Source: Butyrivibrio sp. NC2007 (GTDB lineage Bacteria; Bacillota; Clostridia; Lachnospirales; Lachnospiraceae). Taken from it: a DNA stretch of 64,000 bases. Under the pieces are notes generated by a model. The model was not told the DNA's origin. It searched no databases and saw only the letters and a program-made list of their open reading frames with translations. Both the position numbers and the translations under genes were made by a program. Below, one piece after another: positions 25,560-34,444 of this stretch. The stretch covers positions 62,001 through 126,000 of the forward strand of contig NZ_ATWY01000012.1 in assembly GCF_000421405.1 (NCBI RefSeq), written 5' to 3'. Position 1 is the first letter of the stretch, and each line of letters starts with the position of its first letter.

Positions 25560-26503
25560 TCCAGATTCCTTCCTAATCCTAATTCCTTCAAGTACTCTAA
25601 AGGATTGAATTTACTATACTCAAACTCAACCGGTGGCTCTTGGAAATCAGGGTTTTTCTTCTTAACAACTACTTTGTTATAGAACTCAAAGTCTCTTGGC
25701 TTTAGCTCATGCTGATTTGCAATATTTTCAATCACACCCACTCTCATATGATCCGGGATCTTATATACAACTTCTGCAAGAGCACCTGCCATGCATGCTA
25801 TTGTGTCGCTATCTCCACCTAGAGAGATAGCATTGAGAATGACTTCCTCATATGACTCGCCTTCCAGGAAGGCAATAATTGCTTCTGGAACAGATTTTTG
25901 ACATGAAACCTCAAATCTATAGTTCTTTTTGATGGCATCAAGCTTTCTGTCCAGGTCATAGTCAAATGTTTCTGAGATATATGCCTTCACTTCCTCCTTG
26001 GTTTTACCACTCCTAAGAAGATATATTCCTGCCGCTATTGCCTGAGCACCTTTTATTCCCTCTGGGTGATTATGAGTAGGCTCAGCGGTTATCCTTGCTA
26101 TGTTAAGAGTATCTTCCAGGGAATCAAACATCCATCCAACTGGTGATACTCTCATACCAGAGCCATTACCATAACTTCCATAGGGTTTTCTGTTTGGATC
26201 AACCAGCCATTTTCTAAAACGCCCGCCATAACCCTTACGTGAATATGCGTTACCATAAGCAACCATTACTTCTTCGCATTTATCATAAAAATGCTTTTCA
26301 TAATCTTCGGTCTTGCTAATAAGCTCGTCGTAGCATATCAAAAGTGCTTTAGATATAGCTATTGTCATTATGCTGTCGTCTGTTGGGGTGCTGAATCTGC
26401 TCAGCTTTATCTTGCTTTTGTCTTTTTCATTGTCAAATTCATATATGCTCCCGTATACATCACCGATAATAGCTCCTAACATTCTTCTCTCCTCTTCATG
26501 CAC
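25556..26503 (-). CDS. ADP-ribosylglycohydrolase family protein
   Basis: This 315-residue protein belongs to the DraG/ARH fold, which removes ADP-ribose from proteins or other targets using two Mg2+ ions. The metal-binding motifs are visible as GAIIGDVYGS near the N-terminus, PTDDSIMTIA (about 43-52) and GGDSDTIACMAGALAE near residue 230. It overlaps the next gene by 4 bases and has its own promoter with a GGACA-type palindrome. In an RNA-repair block it may clear ADP-ribose marks from RNA ends, tRNA or proteins; this is inference. Confidence 0.9.
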   Translation of the reverse strand: MHEEERRMLGAIIGDVYGSIYEFDNEKDKSKIKLSRFSTPTDDSIMTIAISKALLICYDELISKTEDYEKHFYDKCEEVMVAYGNAYSRKGYGGRFRKWLVDPNRKPYGSYGNGSGMRVSPVGWMFDSLEDTLNIARITAEPTHNHPEGIKGAQAIAAGIYLLRSGKTKEEVKAYISETFDYDLDRKLDAIKKNYRFEVSCQKSVPEAIIAFLEGESYEEVILNAISLGGDSDTIACMAGALAEVVYKIPDHMRVGVIENIANQHELKPRDFEFYNKVVVKKKNPDFQEPPVEFEYSKFNPLEYLKELGLGRNLE

Positions 26504-26525
26504 ATTGTCAGTTCCTTATATTTTT

Positions 26526-26557
26526 ATTATACAAAACATCGCGGACACAATATGTCC
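26526..26557 (-). promoter_or_regulatory. GGACA-palindrome promoter, site A
   Basis: GGACA-N5-TGTCC at 26543-26557, then 11 bases, then TATAAT (26526-26531) on the - strand. It faces the ADP-ribosylglycohydrolase gene and would drive the last three genes of the RNA-repair block separately. Confidence 0.75.
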
Positions 26558-26620
26558 ACCATCAAATTTGCAACATGCTGAACGTCAGTATCTACCTGGC
26601 ATTACAGTTCTTATACTATC

Positions 26621-28483
26621 TTACATATAAAAGACTTCTCCCTTTGCCTTGAACGGAAGTCTGCACCCAATAGGCATGATAAATGCGTGTTCTCTCTTGA
26701 TATCAAGGTGCTGGTCAATCTCTCCATCTGTGATAATGAGTATTGGACCATCCTTTGGAAAATCCTTTGCGTCCTGAAGCATATCGGCCGCAGGCTGAAG
26801 CCTAGTACCGCCTCTTCCAATAACTTTTACTCTTCCGGCAATGTCTTCCGGTGTCATATAACCAGCGTCATAAGCATCCGCATCACAGAATATTACTCTT
26901 GCTGCAGGAACATCTCTTGCTGCAGAATAGCTTGCCACTGCACCCAGGGCCTTGCCGATATCTGAAGGTGCCATAGAACCTGAAGTGTCGATGATTACCC
27001 CAAAAGTCCTTGATGCTTCTTTACTCTCTGTTACAACATATCTTGCTCTTGGAATATCAGGTGTGCAGCTCTGTCTTCTGCTTGGATGAGCATAACTTCT
27101 GTGCTTCTCAAGAGGTCTGATATGTGCGTTGAACCATTCTGAAAGCTTTACATCCCAAGGTACAGGAGGCACAGCAAGCGCTCTTATCTCCTCGACAAGG
27201 CCAGCTGGGATGAAACCTCTGCCACGTCTGCCTGTCTCGTACTCAAGCCCCTGAGTAAGTGCATTCCTGTAAAACTCATCAAGAGATACTCCTCTTCCCG
27301 AGCCATCAAACATACTTGGAGCTCTTCTGCCCATGATGTCACCTTGGCCATTGCCTCTGAAGGTGTTCATCTTCATATAAGTCCTCATATCCTGGCATAT
27401 CATATCGTAGATTTCTTCAGCAGACTTATTCTTAAGCGCCGGATCATACAGTACGCCTTCAGGCATAACTCCTATCTGCATTTCAAAAAGCCAGCCATTG
27501 ATCACATAGTCTGTAGCAATGTTCCAAAGATATGTATCCCTTCCGGCAGATCTTCTGTGATGGAGCAGAGCTGCATGAAGAAACTCATGTGCCATGACAA
27601 ATCTCCACTCCTCCTCTGACATGTTCTTGGAGGTATTGATGTAGATGATTCCTTCATAAGCATCCACTGCAGCTATGCTGATGTCATACTTCCTGCATTC
27701 CTCGATATCATCAACCACCTTGAATGATGCTGCAATAGCTCCAAGAAGTGGAAATGCATTTATAAACCAGCTGGCTATGCCTCTTCCAAAAGAGTTCTCC
27801 TCCTCATGATCAGAAACATAGTCGATTGCGTTTGATACGGATTTTGCAAGATAATATGCAAAATCACTGGCAAACTCATTCTTTTCCTGTCTGCCCCATC
27901 TGTCGATTCCGTACTCAATTGGCTTATCAAGGCCAATCATGTCCATAGAATCAAGGTCCCCTACGCCATAGATATTATTGTTTTCATCCCAGTGTTCTCT
28001 TACAAGATAGTCGTAAATCTTGTACTCATCTTCCATGATACTGAAAGGGATTGTTCCTACCGGTGACTGATTAAAAGGCTCTCCGAACTTGATGTCATGA
28101 AGAAATCTATCTACGTAGATATCGCAGGCAATATTCCAAAGCTTCGGATTAAAACTTGCTTTCTTAATCTTCTTTCCCGATGCATCCTCCACCATATATC
28201 CTGGTACCTTATCAAGGTCATAGTGTCCAAAGCAGTTGTGAAGAATGCAGTGAGCTATAGCGAAAGCCCACTGCTTTGGTGCAAGGCTGATTTGCTTGTT
28301 TACAAGGATTGTGCCATCTGCTTTTGAACATGCGGGTGTCTTTTTCCCAATCTCACCCTTCCCTGCCATCTCAAGGTAATAGGCTGCAAAATGGCTGAAA
28401 ACCTCATTTTCATATACAAGGTCTATTCCTTTTCTAAGCTGAACAAGGTTAGGGTCTTCTCTTTCCTTATGCTGTTTTCCCAT
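26621..28483 (-). CDS. VWA/metallopeptidase-like protein (DUF2201-like)
   Basis: This 620-residue protein joins a metallopeptidase-like N-terminal part and a C-terminal VWA-like domain. HEFLHAALLHH near 299-309 is an HExxH zinc motif, and AHCILHNCFGH near residue 77 is a related helix. The VWA metal site begins DTSGSM near residue 499, with an ITDGE segment further on. This layout matches DUF2201 proteins, partners of MoxR ATPases. The pair is expected to remodel a metal-linked protein complex. It overlaps the MoxR gene by 17 bases. Confidence 0.88.
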   Translation of the reverse strand: MGKQHKEREDPNLVQLRKGIDLVYENEVFSHFAAYYLEMAGKGEIGKKTPACSKADGTILVNKQISLAPKQWAFAIAHCILHNCFGHYDLDKVPGYMVEDASGKKIKKASFNPKLWNIACDIYVDRFLHDIKFGEPFNQSPVGTIPFSIMEDEYKIYDYLVREHWDENNNIYGVGDLDSMDMIGLDKPIEYGIDRWGRQEKNEFASDFAYYLAKSVSNAIDYVSDHEEENSFGRGIASWFINAFPLLGAIAASFKVVDDIEECRKYDISIAAVDAYEGIIYINTSKNMSEEEWRFVMAHEFLHAALLHHRRSAGRDTYLWNIATDYVINGWLFEMQIGVMPEGVLYDPALKNKSAEEIYDMICQDMRTYMKMNTFRGNGQGDIMGRRAPSMFDGSGRGVSLDEFYRNALTQGLEYETGRRGRGFIPAGLVEEIRALAVPPVPWDVKLSEWFNAHIRPLEKHRSYAHPSRRQSCTPDIPRARYVVTESKEASRTFGVIIDTSGSMAPSDIGKALGAVASYSAARDVPAARVIFCDADAYDAGYMTPEDIAGRVKVIGRGGTRLQPAADMLQDAKDFPKDGPILIITDGEIDQHLDIKREHAFIMPIGCRLPFKAKGEVFYM

Positions 28484-29552
28484 CCTTTTTCTTCTCCTGT
28501 GCTACAAGCCTAGGAAGATCTCTTACAATCTCAATCATGAACCACTCAGGAAGTACCTTTCCGTCATCAGCAGATACTACCATCTGTGCAAGCTCATAGT
28601 TGAGCTGTGCAAGTTCCTTTAAAAGAGACTTTGCTCTGTGTGCAAAGTACTGGTTCTTCTTGTCGATCTCAGCCTTCTTCTCAGGAAGGTCATGAAGAAG
28701 TCTTGCTCTGAAAGACTGTGCAAGGAAATAGAGAACATCTCTGTCCTCAGGCTTCTCAGGCCATCTTGCATCTCCCTTGATGATGTCTTCAAGAAGGTAC
28801 TTATTATCAAGCTGCTTTACGAATGCAGCAAACATCCCGGCATGGCTGGGTGTGATGCTTCCGTAAGCAAGCATTCTGATAGTCTCGATCGGGATCTCTT
28901 TTTCCCCGGCTCCAAATTCCTTAAGTGCGTCGCTCAGCATATGCCATGACCTTGGTGTTGAGAATGGCTCTTCTGTCTTTGGAGGCTCTGAAAAAAGGTG
29001 ATCAGGTCTCTGGCTGATATAATCAGTTACCCAGCTATGGATACCATTTCCATAAGCCCATGTGAGCCAGCTCTTTACGTCAGGCTTGAGCTGAACATGA
29101 AACATTCTGTTAATAAGTGCGCTGGACATTGTCTTGACTATTGCTGCATCCTGTGTTCGGTTTCCTGCGCCGATGACAATGCTGCCTTCAGGAAGGTGGT
29201 ATTCACCAATCCTTCTCTCATAGATAAGGCTGTAAAAGGCTTTCTGTACCTCCTGAGAGCATGCATTGAGCTCATCAAGGAAAAGAACATATGGCTCCTT
29301 TCTTGCAATCATCTTTGGAGGGAGAAACTCTGATGTCTCTCCTCTGATCTGAGGGATACCGATAATATCCTCTGGTGCAAGCTGGCTTCCAAGAAGTGAA
29401 ACGCACTCAAGTCCAACTTCCATAGAGAACTCCTCTACAAGAGCAGACTTGCCGATTCCTGGAGCTCCCCAGATAAAAACTGGTCTTGCAGGTGCAATAT
29501 TAAGCAGAATATCCAGTAATTCTTCCTGATTTACTGTTACTGGTAGATTCAT
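28467..29552 (-). CDS. MoxR-type AAA+ ATPase
   Basis: This 361-residue MoxR AAA+ ATPase has Walker A GAPGIGKS (29-36), Walker B FLDEL (91-95), a sensor GAGNRTQDA and the MoxR lid domain. MoxR proteins work with VWA proteins as chaperone-like remodellers. It lies between prfH (4-base overlap) and the VWA gene (17-base overlap), so all three are translated in step. A role in loading or removing damaged ribosomal parts is inference from this context. Confidence 0.92.
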   Translation of the reverse strand: MNLPVTVNQEELLDILLNIAPARPVFIWGAPGIGKSALVEEFSMEVGLECVSLLGSQLAPEDIIGIPQIRGETSEFLPPKMIARKEPYVLFLDELNACSQEVQKAFYSLIYERRIGEYHLPEGSIVIGAGNRTQDAAIVKTMSSALINRMFHVQLKPDVKSWLTWAYGNGIHSWVTDYISQRPDHLFSEPPKTEEPFSTPRSWHMLSDALKEFGAGEKEIPIETIRMLAYGSITPSHAGMFAAFVKQLDNKYLLEDIIKGDARWPEKPEDRDVLYFLAQSFRARLLHDLPEKKAEIDKKNQYFAHRAKSLLKELAQLNYELAQMVVSADDGKVLPEWFMIEIVRDLPRLVAQEKKKDGKTA

Positions 29553-30178
29553 AAATCTTCGTTCTCCTCTTCTTCCTTTACGAAGTTAAACTTAAAGCTC
29601 TCACCTTCATAAATGCGCACTGGATTACCACGAACTATCTGAGCATGTTTACTCCACGCGCTGTTTTTCTGTTTATCCTTACTGTCTACGTTTGTCTGTT
29701 TGAGAACTGCAGAAAGCTTCTTGAGTGCGTCCTGCTTGTTCATAAACTGACTTCTTTCCTTGGTGGAGGACACGGTAATACCTGTAGGTAGATGAATGAT
29801 CCTAACCCCTGACTCTGTCTTGTTAACGTGCTGTCCGCCCGGTCCTCCACTGTGGAACTTTTCGATTCTTATCTTGTCTTCCGTAATCTTCTCATCCACT
29901 TCATCAGGCTCTTCGATTATGCTTACGTCTACAAACCAGTTCTTTCTCTTGTGACCCGGTCTGTAGCCACTCTTGCACACCCATTGCATTGTGCCTTCAA
30001 GGGCTGACAAGTCCTGTTCTGAAGTAAAAATAATTGATGAATAGGCTCCTTCTACCTCTCCTTTCACGCCTGTAATCATCTCTATATCCGGAAATTCCTT
30101 TTGTAATGCTCTGAAAATGCCGCCTACAGCTGCTCTACATTCAACTGGGCCCATTCCAGAACTGATCTGTAATATCAT
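29549..30178 (-). CDS. prfH: Peptide chain release factor homologue PrfH
   Basis: PrfH is a release-factor homologue with the peptidyl-tRNA hydrolysing GGQ motif (114-116, in HSGGPGGQHVNK) but without the stop-codon-reading domain. At 209 residues it has the family's usual length. PrfH commonly neighbours RtcB; the known RtcB2-PrfH system releases peptides from ribosomes cut in the 16S decoding centre and then re-ligates the RNA. Here it sits between the MoxR gene and an unknown gene, overlapping both by 4 bases. Confidence 0.95.
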   Translation of the reverse strand: MILQISSGMGPVECRAAVGGIFRALQKEFPDIEMITGVKGEVEGAYSSIIFTSEQDLSALEGTMQWVCKSGYRPGHKRKNWFVDVSIIEEPDEVDEKITEDKIRIEKFHSGGPGGQHVNKTESGVRIIHLPTGITVSSTKERSQFMNKQDALKKLSAVLKQTNVDSKDKQKNSAWSKHAQIVRGNPVRIYEGESFKFNFVKEEEENEDL

Positions 30179-31023
30179 GTATCTACTACCTCTTTCTTTG
30201 TCTTTTTCTTCTTTGCAACCCTGATATTCCTGAGGTCGCTCTTGGTCTTGGTTGTATCGTGTTCATTTACTACGAGCTTTTTCTTTTTCTCGTCAAACTT
30301 CTTCTCACTACGGATCTTTTCCATGTATGCCTTCATAGCCGGAACCAGTGATGTATCGTAAAACATAAATCCATAGCAGTACTTTTCGTTATAGCTGCCT
30401 CCATGCCTTGTCGCGGGCTCATAAGTAAGAAATGTTTCGTACGGTGGATAATCCTGGCACTTCACAAATTCATTTTCCAGTGGTCTGTCTGCCATCTTTC
30501 TGAGTGTTCCGTAACCTGAAAGATAAGCCTGTCCATCAAGAGCTGTGAACCATGTGTCAAATGCATCCTTCTCATATCCAACGCATGTTTTTTCTCTTAC
30601 TTTGTAGTGCCAGAAGTCCTGGTCCTCTACCTCCTTTGCATGGGCATCAATTCTTTTTCTGTCATAATCGAAGGTATAAGTCTGTGGTGTCATCTTTCTG
30701 ATGATCTGTCTGTATTCCTTCCAGTCACTGACATGAAGACCGCTCTTGTATGTAGTGAACACGACATCATGCTTGTAGTTAAGAAAATCCTCTTCGTTAA
30801 GCTCGTTTCCCTTAATGGGGAAATAGATTATCTTGTTGTGATCATATGTAAGCACTGCACATGCATATAAAAGTGCATATAAAGCTTCCCGGTCACCGAT
30901 AAGCTCTTTTCCCCATTCACCGCCAACAGCGTTCCAGTGAATACCAGAGGTATTTCTTGGAATAAGTATCGTATGCTCGGCATTTCGCAGCCTAATATGA
31001 TACTTATCGAACTTTATTTTCAA
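30175..31023 (-). CDS. Hypothetical protein between rtcB and prfH
   Basis: This 282-residue protein overlaps rtcB copy 2 and prfH by 4 bases each, so it is made in step with them. It has a beta-rich N-terminal half (HIRLRNAEHTILIPRNTSG), a middle with conserved-looking Trp and Cys residues, and a very basic C-terminal tail (KKKKLVV; RVAKKKKTKKE) that could bind RNA. No family recognised. Given its position it may guide RtcB or PrfH to its RNA target. Confidence 0.7.
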   Translation of the reverse strand: MKIKFDKYHIRLRNAEHTILIPRNTSGIHWNAVGGEWGKELIGDREALYALLYACAVLTYDHNKIIYFPIKGNELNEEDFLNYKHDVVFTTYKSGLHVSDWKEYRQIIRKMTPQTYTFDYDRKRIDAHAKEVEDQDFWHYKVREKTCVGYEKDAFDTWFTALDGQAYLSGYGTLRKMADRPLENEFVKCQDYPPYETFLTYEPATRHGGSYNEKYCYGFMFYDTSLVPAMKAYMEKIRSEKKFDEKKKKLVVNEHDTTKTKSDLRNIRVAKKKKTKKEVVDT

Positions 31024-32156
31024 GCATTGCCTCCTTTGTAGTTATAAACCGGCTTAAGGAGCTTTGTGATCTCAACAGTCTCCTTTACAGCCTCTTTGAT
31101 GTAATCAATATCCCTGTAGGCAAAGGGTGCCTCATCAAGTGTGTCCTTGCTGATGCAGCTTGTGTAAATTCCCTTCATGGAAGCCTTAAACTCAGACACT
31201 GTGTGGCTGGTTGTAACCTTCTCTCTAGATGAGATTCTGCCTGCCCCATGAGGTGCTGAGCTGTTCCACTCATCATTGCCTTTGCCGATTCCAAGGATTA
31301 CGCCATCTCTCATGTTTATTGGTATGATCACCTCCTGATTCTCCTTAGCGGAGATGGCACCTTTTCTAAGGATAGCTGCTCCATTTGTCTGCTCAATGTA
31401 GTTATGGATGCAGCTCTTTTCATCTGTTACCTTCCACTTCATCCCCTTGCAGATTTCCTTCATAATGATGTGACGATTGAGCTCAGCGTATTCCTGAACA
31501 ACCTGGATATCATGAAGATAGTCTGAAAGAAGCTCATCTGTAAGGTAAGTAAGTTCATATGGAACATCCTCTTTTCCGTGCTCCATTAAATACTTGTGTC
31601 CTTTGTCCATGTAATACTCTGCAACTTCCTTGCCAAGGTGACGGCTGCCACTGTGAATGATCAGATATCCCTCTCCATTCTCGTCTGCATCGAGCTCAAT
31701 AAAGTGATTACCTCCGCCAAGAGTTCCGATACTGAGCATTGCCTTATCATCTCTGATGTGCTTGAAGCAGTTAAGTCTTCCAAGGTCAAAATCTGCCGCA
31801 TCCCTGTGAACACTGTTTCTTACCTTGAACCCAACCGGAACGTTGTCTCTGATGACTGTGTCGAGCTTCTGGAAATCCTTTCTGATCTTTCCAATCTTTA
31901 CCATGCTCATACCGCAGCCAATATCGATTCCGATAAGTGCAGGAAGAACCGCATCTGTCACTGTCATTGTGAGTCCAATAGGTCCAACCTTTCCAGGGTG
32001 AACGTCAGGCATTACACGAATCTTGCTACCCTTTGTAGCTTTGATGTCGCTGATCATCTGTACCTGAGCAATCGCATACTGGTCAACATTTCCGTCAGCG
32101 ACATCCCCCATGCACATGATCATGGCATCTGAATATTTTCCTTTTACTGGTATCAA
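31020..32156 (-). CDS. rtcB: RNA ligase RtcB (copy 2, PrfH-associated)
   Basis: This RtcB has 378 residues, close to the short RtcB2 form found with PrfH. Motifs are PDVHPGKVGPIGLT, GIDIGCGM, LGGGNHFIELD, HSGSRHLGK and SAPHGAGR with the guanylated His. The start is a TTG with GGAGG about seven bases upstream. It is the first large gene of the block and follows a leader ORF and a terminator-like hairpin. It should seal RNA broken to leave 2',3'-cyclic phosphate and 5'-OH ends, with rRNA the known target of this class. Confidence 0.95.
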   Translation of the reverse strand: MIPVKGKYSDAMIMCMGDVADGNVDQYAIAQVQMISDIKATKGSKIRVMPDVHPGKVGPIGLTMTVTDAVLPALIGIDIGCGMSMVKIGKIRKDFQKLDTVIRDNVPVGFKVRNSVHRDAADFDLGRLNCFKHIRDDKAMLSIGTLGGGNHFIELDADENGEGYLIIHSGSRHLGKEVAEYYMDKGHKYLMEHGKEDVPYELTYLTDELLSDYLHDIQVVQEYAELNRHIIMKEICKGMKWKVTDEKSCIHNYIEQTNGAAILRKGAISAKENQEVIIPINMRDGVILGIGKGNDEWNSSAPHGAGRISSREKVTTSHTVSEFKASMKGIYTSCISKDTLDEAPFAYRDIDYIKEAVKETVEITKLLKPVYNYKGGNA

Positions 32157-32180
32157 AATAAAACCTCCGTTGCAGGTGCT

Positions 32181-32198
32181 TGTGTAATAGAGTACACA
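32181..32198. repeat. Inverted repeat before rtcB start
   Basis: TGTGTA-N6-TACACA lies between the terminator-like hairpin and the ribosome binding site of rtcB copy 2. It could help an alternative RNA fold. Confidence 0.4.
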
Positions 32199-32222
32199 AA
32201 AAACACCTCTAATCCTCAGAGG
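32198..32222 (-). terminator. Possible attenuator hairpin
   Basis: On the - strand CCTCT-N7-AGAGG is followed by TGTTTTTT. The 5-bp stem is weak. It lies between the 25-codon leader ORF and the rtcB-prfH operon, where an attenuator would sit. Confidence 0.4.
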
Positions 32223-32271
32223 CCTAAAGTCTTGTCCTTATACCAGTCCTTTTTCTTTGTGTGAAATAGTT

Positions 32272-32349
32272 TTAGAAATAAAGACGGCGGACAATCATGC
32301 CCCTGTTGTCTATTGTTGCTATGTTGTTAGTATTCATCGTGTGTTTCAT
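32272..32349 (-). CDS. 25-residue leader peptide ORF
   Basis: This short ORF has one of the best ribosome binding sites in the window (AAGAAAGGAGG, 7 bases before ATG). The peptide begins MKHTMNTNNIATIDNRG and ends VRRLYF. It lies between the RNA-repair promoter and the terminator-like hairpin. A ribosome that stalls or fails to release on it could change folding downstream, which would suit an operon that repairs ribosomes. That role is inference; the ORF itself is plain in the sequence. Confidence 0.55.
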   Translation of the reverse strand: MKHTMNTNNIATIDNRGMIVRRLYF

Positions 32350-32414
32350 GATCGTCCTCCTTTCTTGAAATTCATTTAGAATCATGAAAAATCTTTGTTT
32401 GTTGTTTCTGATAA

Positions 32415-32453
32415 TACACTATCATATATAGCGGACATTATATGTCCATGTCA
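32415..32453 (-). promoter_or_regulatory. RNA-repair operon promoter, GGACA site B
   Basis: GGACA-N5-TGTCC at 32432-32446. On the - strand a consensus TTGACA (32448-32453) is followed after 18 bp by TATATA, with the palindrome filling the spacer. The 11-bp rule seen at other sites gives only TAGTGT here, so this site is placed to block a strong promoter. Confidence 0.7.
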
Positions 32454-32460
32454 ATAATAA

Positions 32461-32488
32461 TTTCAAAAAATATTTTTATCTTTTGAAA
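32461..32488. terminator. AT-rich hairpin at end of rep operon
   Basis: TTTCAAAA and TTTTGAAA flank a 12-base loop, overlapping the last codons of the gene ending at 32476. It may end the rep transcript. Confidence 0.4.
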
Positions 32489-33138
32489 TCATCTGTAAAA
32501 CTCTTTAGTTCCAGCACGCCAACTTTAAGGATATTTGCCTGTATGAACAACTCCAATTCCACCTCTGGCGTAAAGAGCTCGCTTACATTGCTCTTATTGA
32601 AAAACGCCTTAAGAGGATCCATATCTTCAGAGGAAGCATCATCGATATCATAAGCCTCCATAAGATTCTCGATCGCACTTATCAAATGACCAATCTTGCC
32701 CTCCACCTGAACATGCTCACCCTCTGACAGTTCCTCAAAGATATATTCCAGGCACATGTTCTGGATCTCGGACCTCTTATTCCTCTTTATCAAGGCGTTG
32801 TATTTACCTGTAACAAACTGTCTTGCAGCATCGTACTTTGAATCCGCATCAACCAAGTAAAAATTGGCATCCCCAAACTCATCACTTAAGTACGACATAT
32901 CAATATACTGGTCAAACAAATTCTGACCATCGAAATCCATCCAAAAAGTCATGTACTTATACTTTCCACGTTTGTCACTATAGTTTTGTGGCACTGGCGC
33001 GGTTCCTGGCACAGATGATACATGGCGCTCAGATTTAATTTCGTTGTGGGGATTTTCCACATAGACATCCCTTTTCACTCCAGCATGCGATCCTTTATGA
33101 AATCTGCTTTGTCTTAACATAGATGCTTTACTTGCCAT
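32476..33138 (-). CDS. Hypothetical protein downstream of repB
   Basis: This 220-residue protein has a basic N-terminus (MLRQSRFHKGSHAGVKR) and an acidic helical C-terminal part. It starts 13 bases after the replication initiator gene stops, so the two are one operon. A centre with FWMDFDGQNLFDQYIDMSYL is distinctive. No ParA, ParB or ParM motif is visible, so a partition role cannot be claimed. It may aid replication or copy control. Confidence 0.65.
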   Translation of the reverse strand: MASKASMLRQSRFHKGSHAGVKRDVYVENPHNEIKSERHVSSVPGTAPVPQNYSDKRGKYKYMTFWMDFDGQNLFDQYIDMSYLSDEFGDANFYLVDADSKYDAARQFVTGKYNALIKRNKRSEIQNMCLEYIFEELSEGEHVQVEGKIGHLISAIENLMEAYDIDDASSEDMDPLKAFFNKSNVSELFTPEVELELFIQANILKVGVLELKSFTDDFKR

Positions 33139-33151
33139 AATTAACCTCTTT

Positions 33152-34330
33152 TCAGTTATCTACTAATAGTCTTTCCATCTCATCAAAATCGATGTTGTCT
33201 CTTTGCATAATATTGCTAAATGAATTCTTCTTTGAGAAAAATGGCTTCTTTTCCTGGTTATAGTATTCCTTCTTGATGCAATCCTTCATGAAGGCGATGG
33301 CATTATCAATAGGATTGCTATAGTTCAGCATATAGTTGTATGCTTTTCGGATCTTCTCAGCATCATACTCTGCAGTTGCTGCTATCTCGCGAATCTCTCT
33401 GAGCCTGAAGTTCTCATGCATCAGGTCATATAACTCGTCCAAAAGATCATCAGTCAATGTGGCTTTCTGCTCTACCGGTTCTTCCACAAGATCTTTTCTG
33501 GCAATGAAGAACCTCACACCAGTAGCTCTTTTGCCACTCTTCATAGGCTCATAGTCCATTTGGATGCAGGTCTTTTCGTTAAGCTCTTCTTTAGCCTTGC
33601 TCAGGACATTTCTGTTAAAGACCTTATACTCCTTGTACTTGTTGTTAGCTTTGTCTCCCATAGAATCTACGATTTCCCCAATCCTTTCGTAGTTGGGGTA
33701 TTCTTTCTCGAGCTCTGCCTTGATCTCCTTATTTCCACCGGTAGTTATTATTCCAAGTTCCAGCTTTAATTCCACCAGCGAATACTCCAGGACACATTCG
33801 TTAATATTCTTCTTTAAGGCTTTTTGATAATCATAGGCCGACTTGAAAATCTCATACATTCTCAGAGAATATACACTCTTGAGGCTGAGAGTCTCTGCAA
33901 GGCTAAGCGTTGTGTATCCTTTCTTCAGATTTGTAATCTTATCAGTAAGGTAGTTGTTATACCTTAGAGTAAGAACACCCTTTTCAAAGATTGCATCAGT
34001 TACAACCTGGTGCGCCTCTATCTTCCCATTTTCCTTGTCCTTAAAGAGCAACTGCCATTGAAAAATGGTAGATCCTTTAATCTGCTGGTCACACAGTTCT
34101 TCAATGTGTTGATACAGAGACCCCGAGGTTGAGTTAAACAGCTTTCTGAGCTGCGTCCCCTGTATTGTTGCTACAACGTTGTTGGTCTCATCTATATGCA
34201 TATTAAGCATTCCAACAGCAAAGAGCTTCTGGCTGAGAGCAGTACCTATGCCCATCGCATTTATAAGTTCATTTGACTTCTTATAGTCCTTGCTCCTAAC
34301 TATAAGCTCGTTACGTTCTTCTGTTTTCAT
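33152..34330 (-). CDS. repB: Plasmid replication initiator, RepB/Rep_3 family
   Basis: This 392-residue protein has the two winged-helix domains of Rep_3 initiators, which bind iterons and open the plasmid origin. Typical stretches are NELIVRSKDYKKSNELINA at the start, YTTLSLAETLSLKSVYSLRMYEIF (about 135-165, end of the first domain) and YKVFNRNVLSKAKEELNE (the second domain). A C-terminal extension of about 100 residues follows. It is direct evidence that this is an extrachromosomal replicon. It lies behind a GGACA-type promoter and before a gene of unknown role. Confidence 0.9.
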   Translation of the reverse strand: MKTEERNELIVRSKDYKKSNELINAMGIGTALSQKLFAVGMLNMHIDETNNVVATIQGTQLRKLFNSTSGSLYQHIEELCDQQIKGSTIFQWQLLFKDKENGKIEAHQVVTDAIFEKGVLTLRYNNYLTDKITNLKKGYTTLSLAETLSLKSVYSLRMYEIFKSAYDYQKALKKNINECVLEYSLVELKLELGIITTGGNKEIKAELEKEYPNYERIGEIVDSMGDKANNKYKEYKVFNRNVLSKAKEELNEKTCIQMDYEPMKSGKRATGVRFFIARKDLVEEPVEQKATLTDDLLDELYDLMHENFRLREIREIAATAEYDAEKIRKAYNYMLNYSNPIDNAIAFMKDCIKKEYYNQEKKPFFSKKNSFSNIMQRDNIDFDEMERLLVDN

Positions 34331-34373
34331 ACTTCACCTCTCCCAACAATTCAAAATGTATACATCCCCTTAG

Positions 34374-34405
34374 AGTATAAAAAACAGAGTGGACATATTT
34401 TGACC
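34374..34405 (-). promoter_or_regulatory. rep promoter, GGACA-palindrome site C
   Basis: On the - strand GGTCA-N5-TGTCC is followed after 11 bases by TATACT (34374-34379). The palindrome extends outward to CAGAGTGG/CCACTCTG and is followed by TTTTTT, so the same bases could also end the gene at 34445. Confidence 0.72.
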
Positions 34406-34444
34406 ACTCTGCGCATTTTTACAATAATCTTATAATTTTCTTAC

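Noticed and set aside
31596-32132. 178-codon + strand ORF inside rtcB copy 2
   Set aside because: It is an antisense shadow of RtcB, whose metal-binding motifs are read on the other strand.
33152-34330. Iterons next to the RepB gene
   Set aside because: The gaps on both sides were read for tandem repeats and only the GGACA palindromes and AT-rich hairpins were found.
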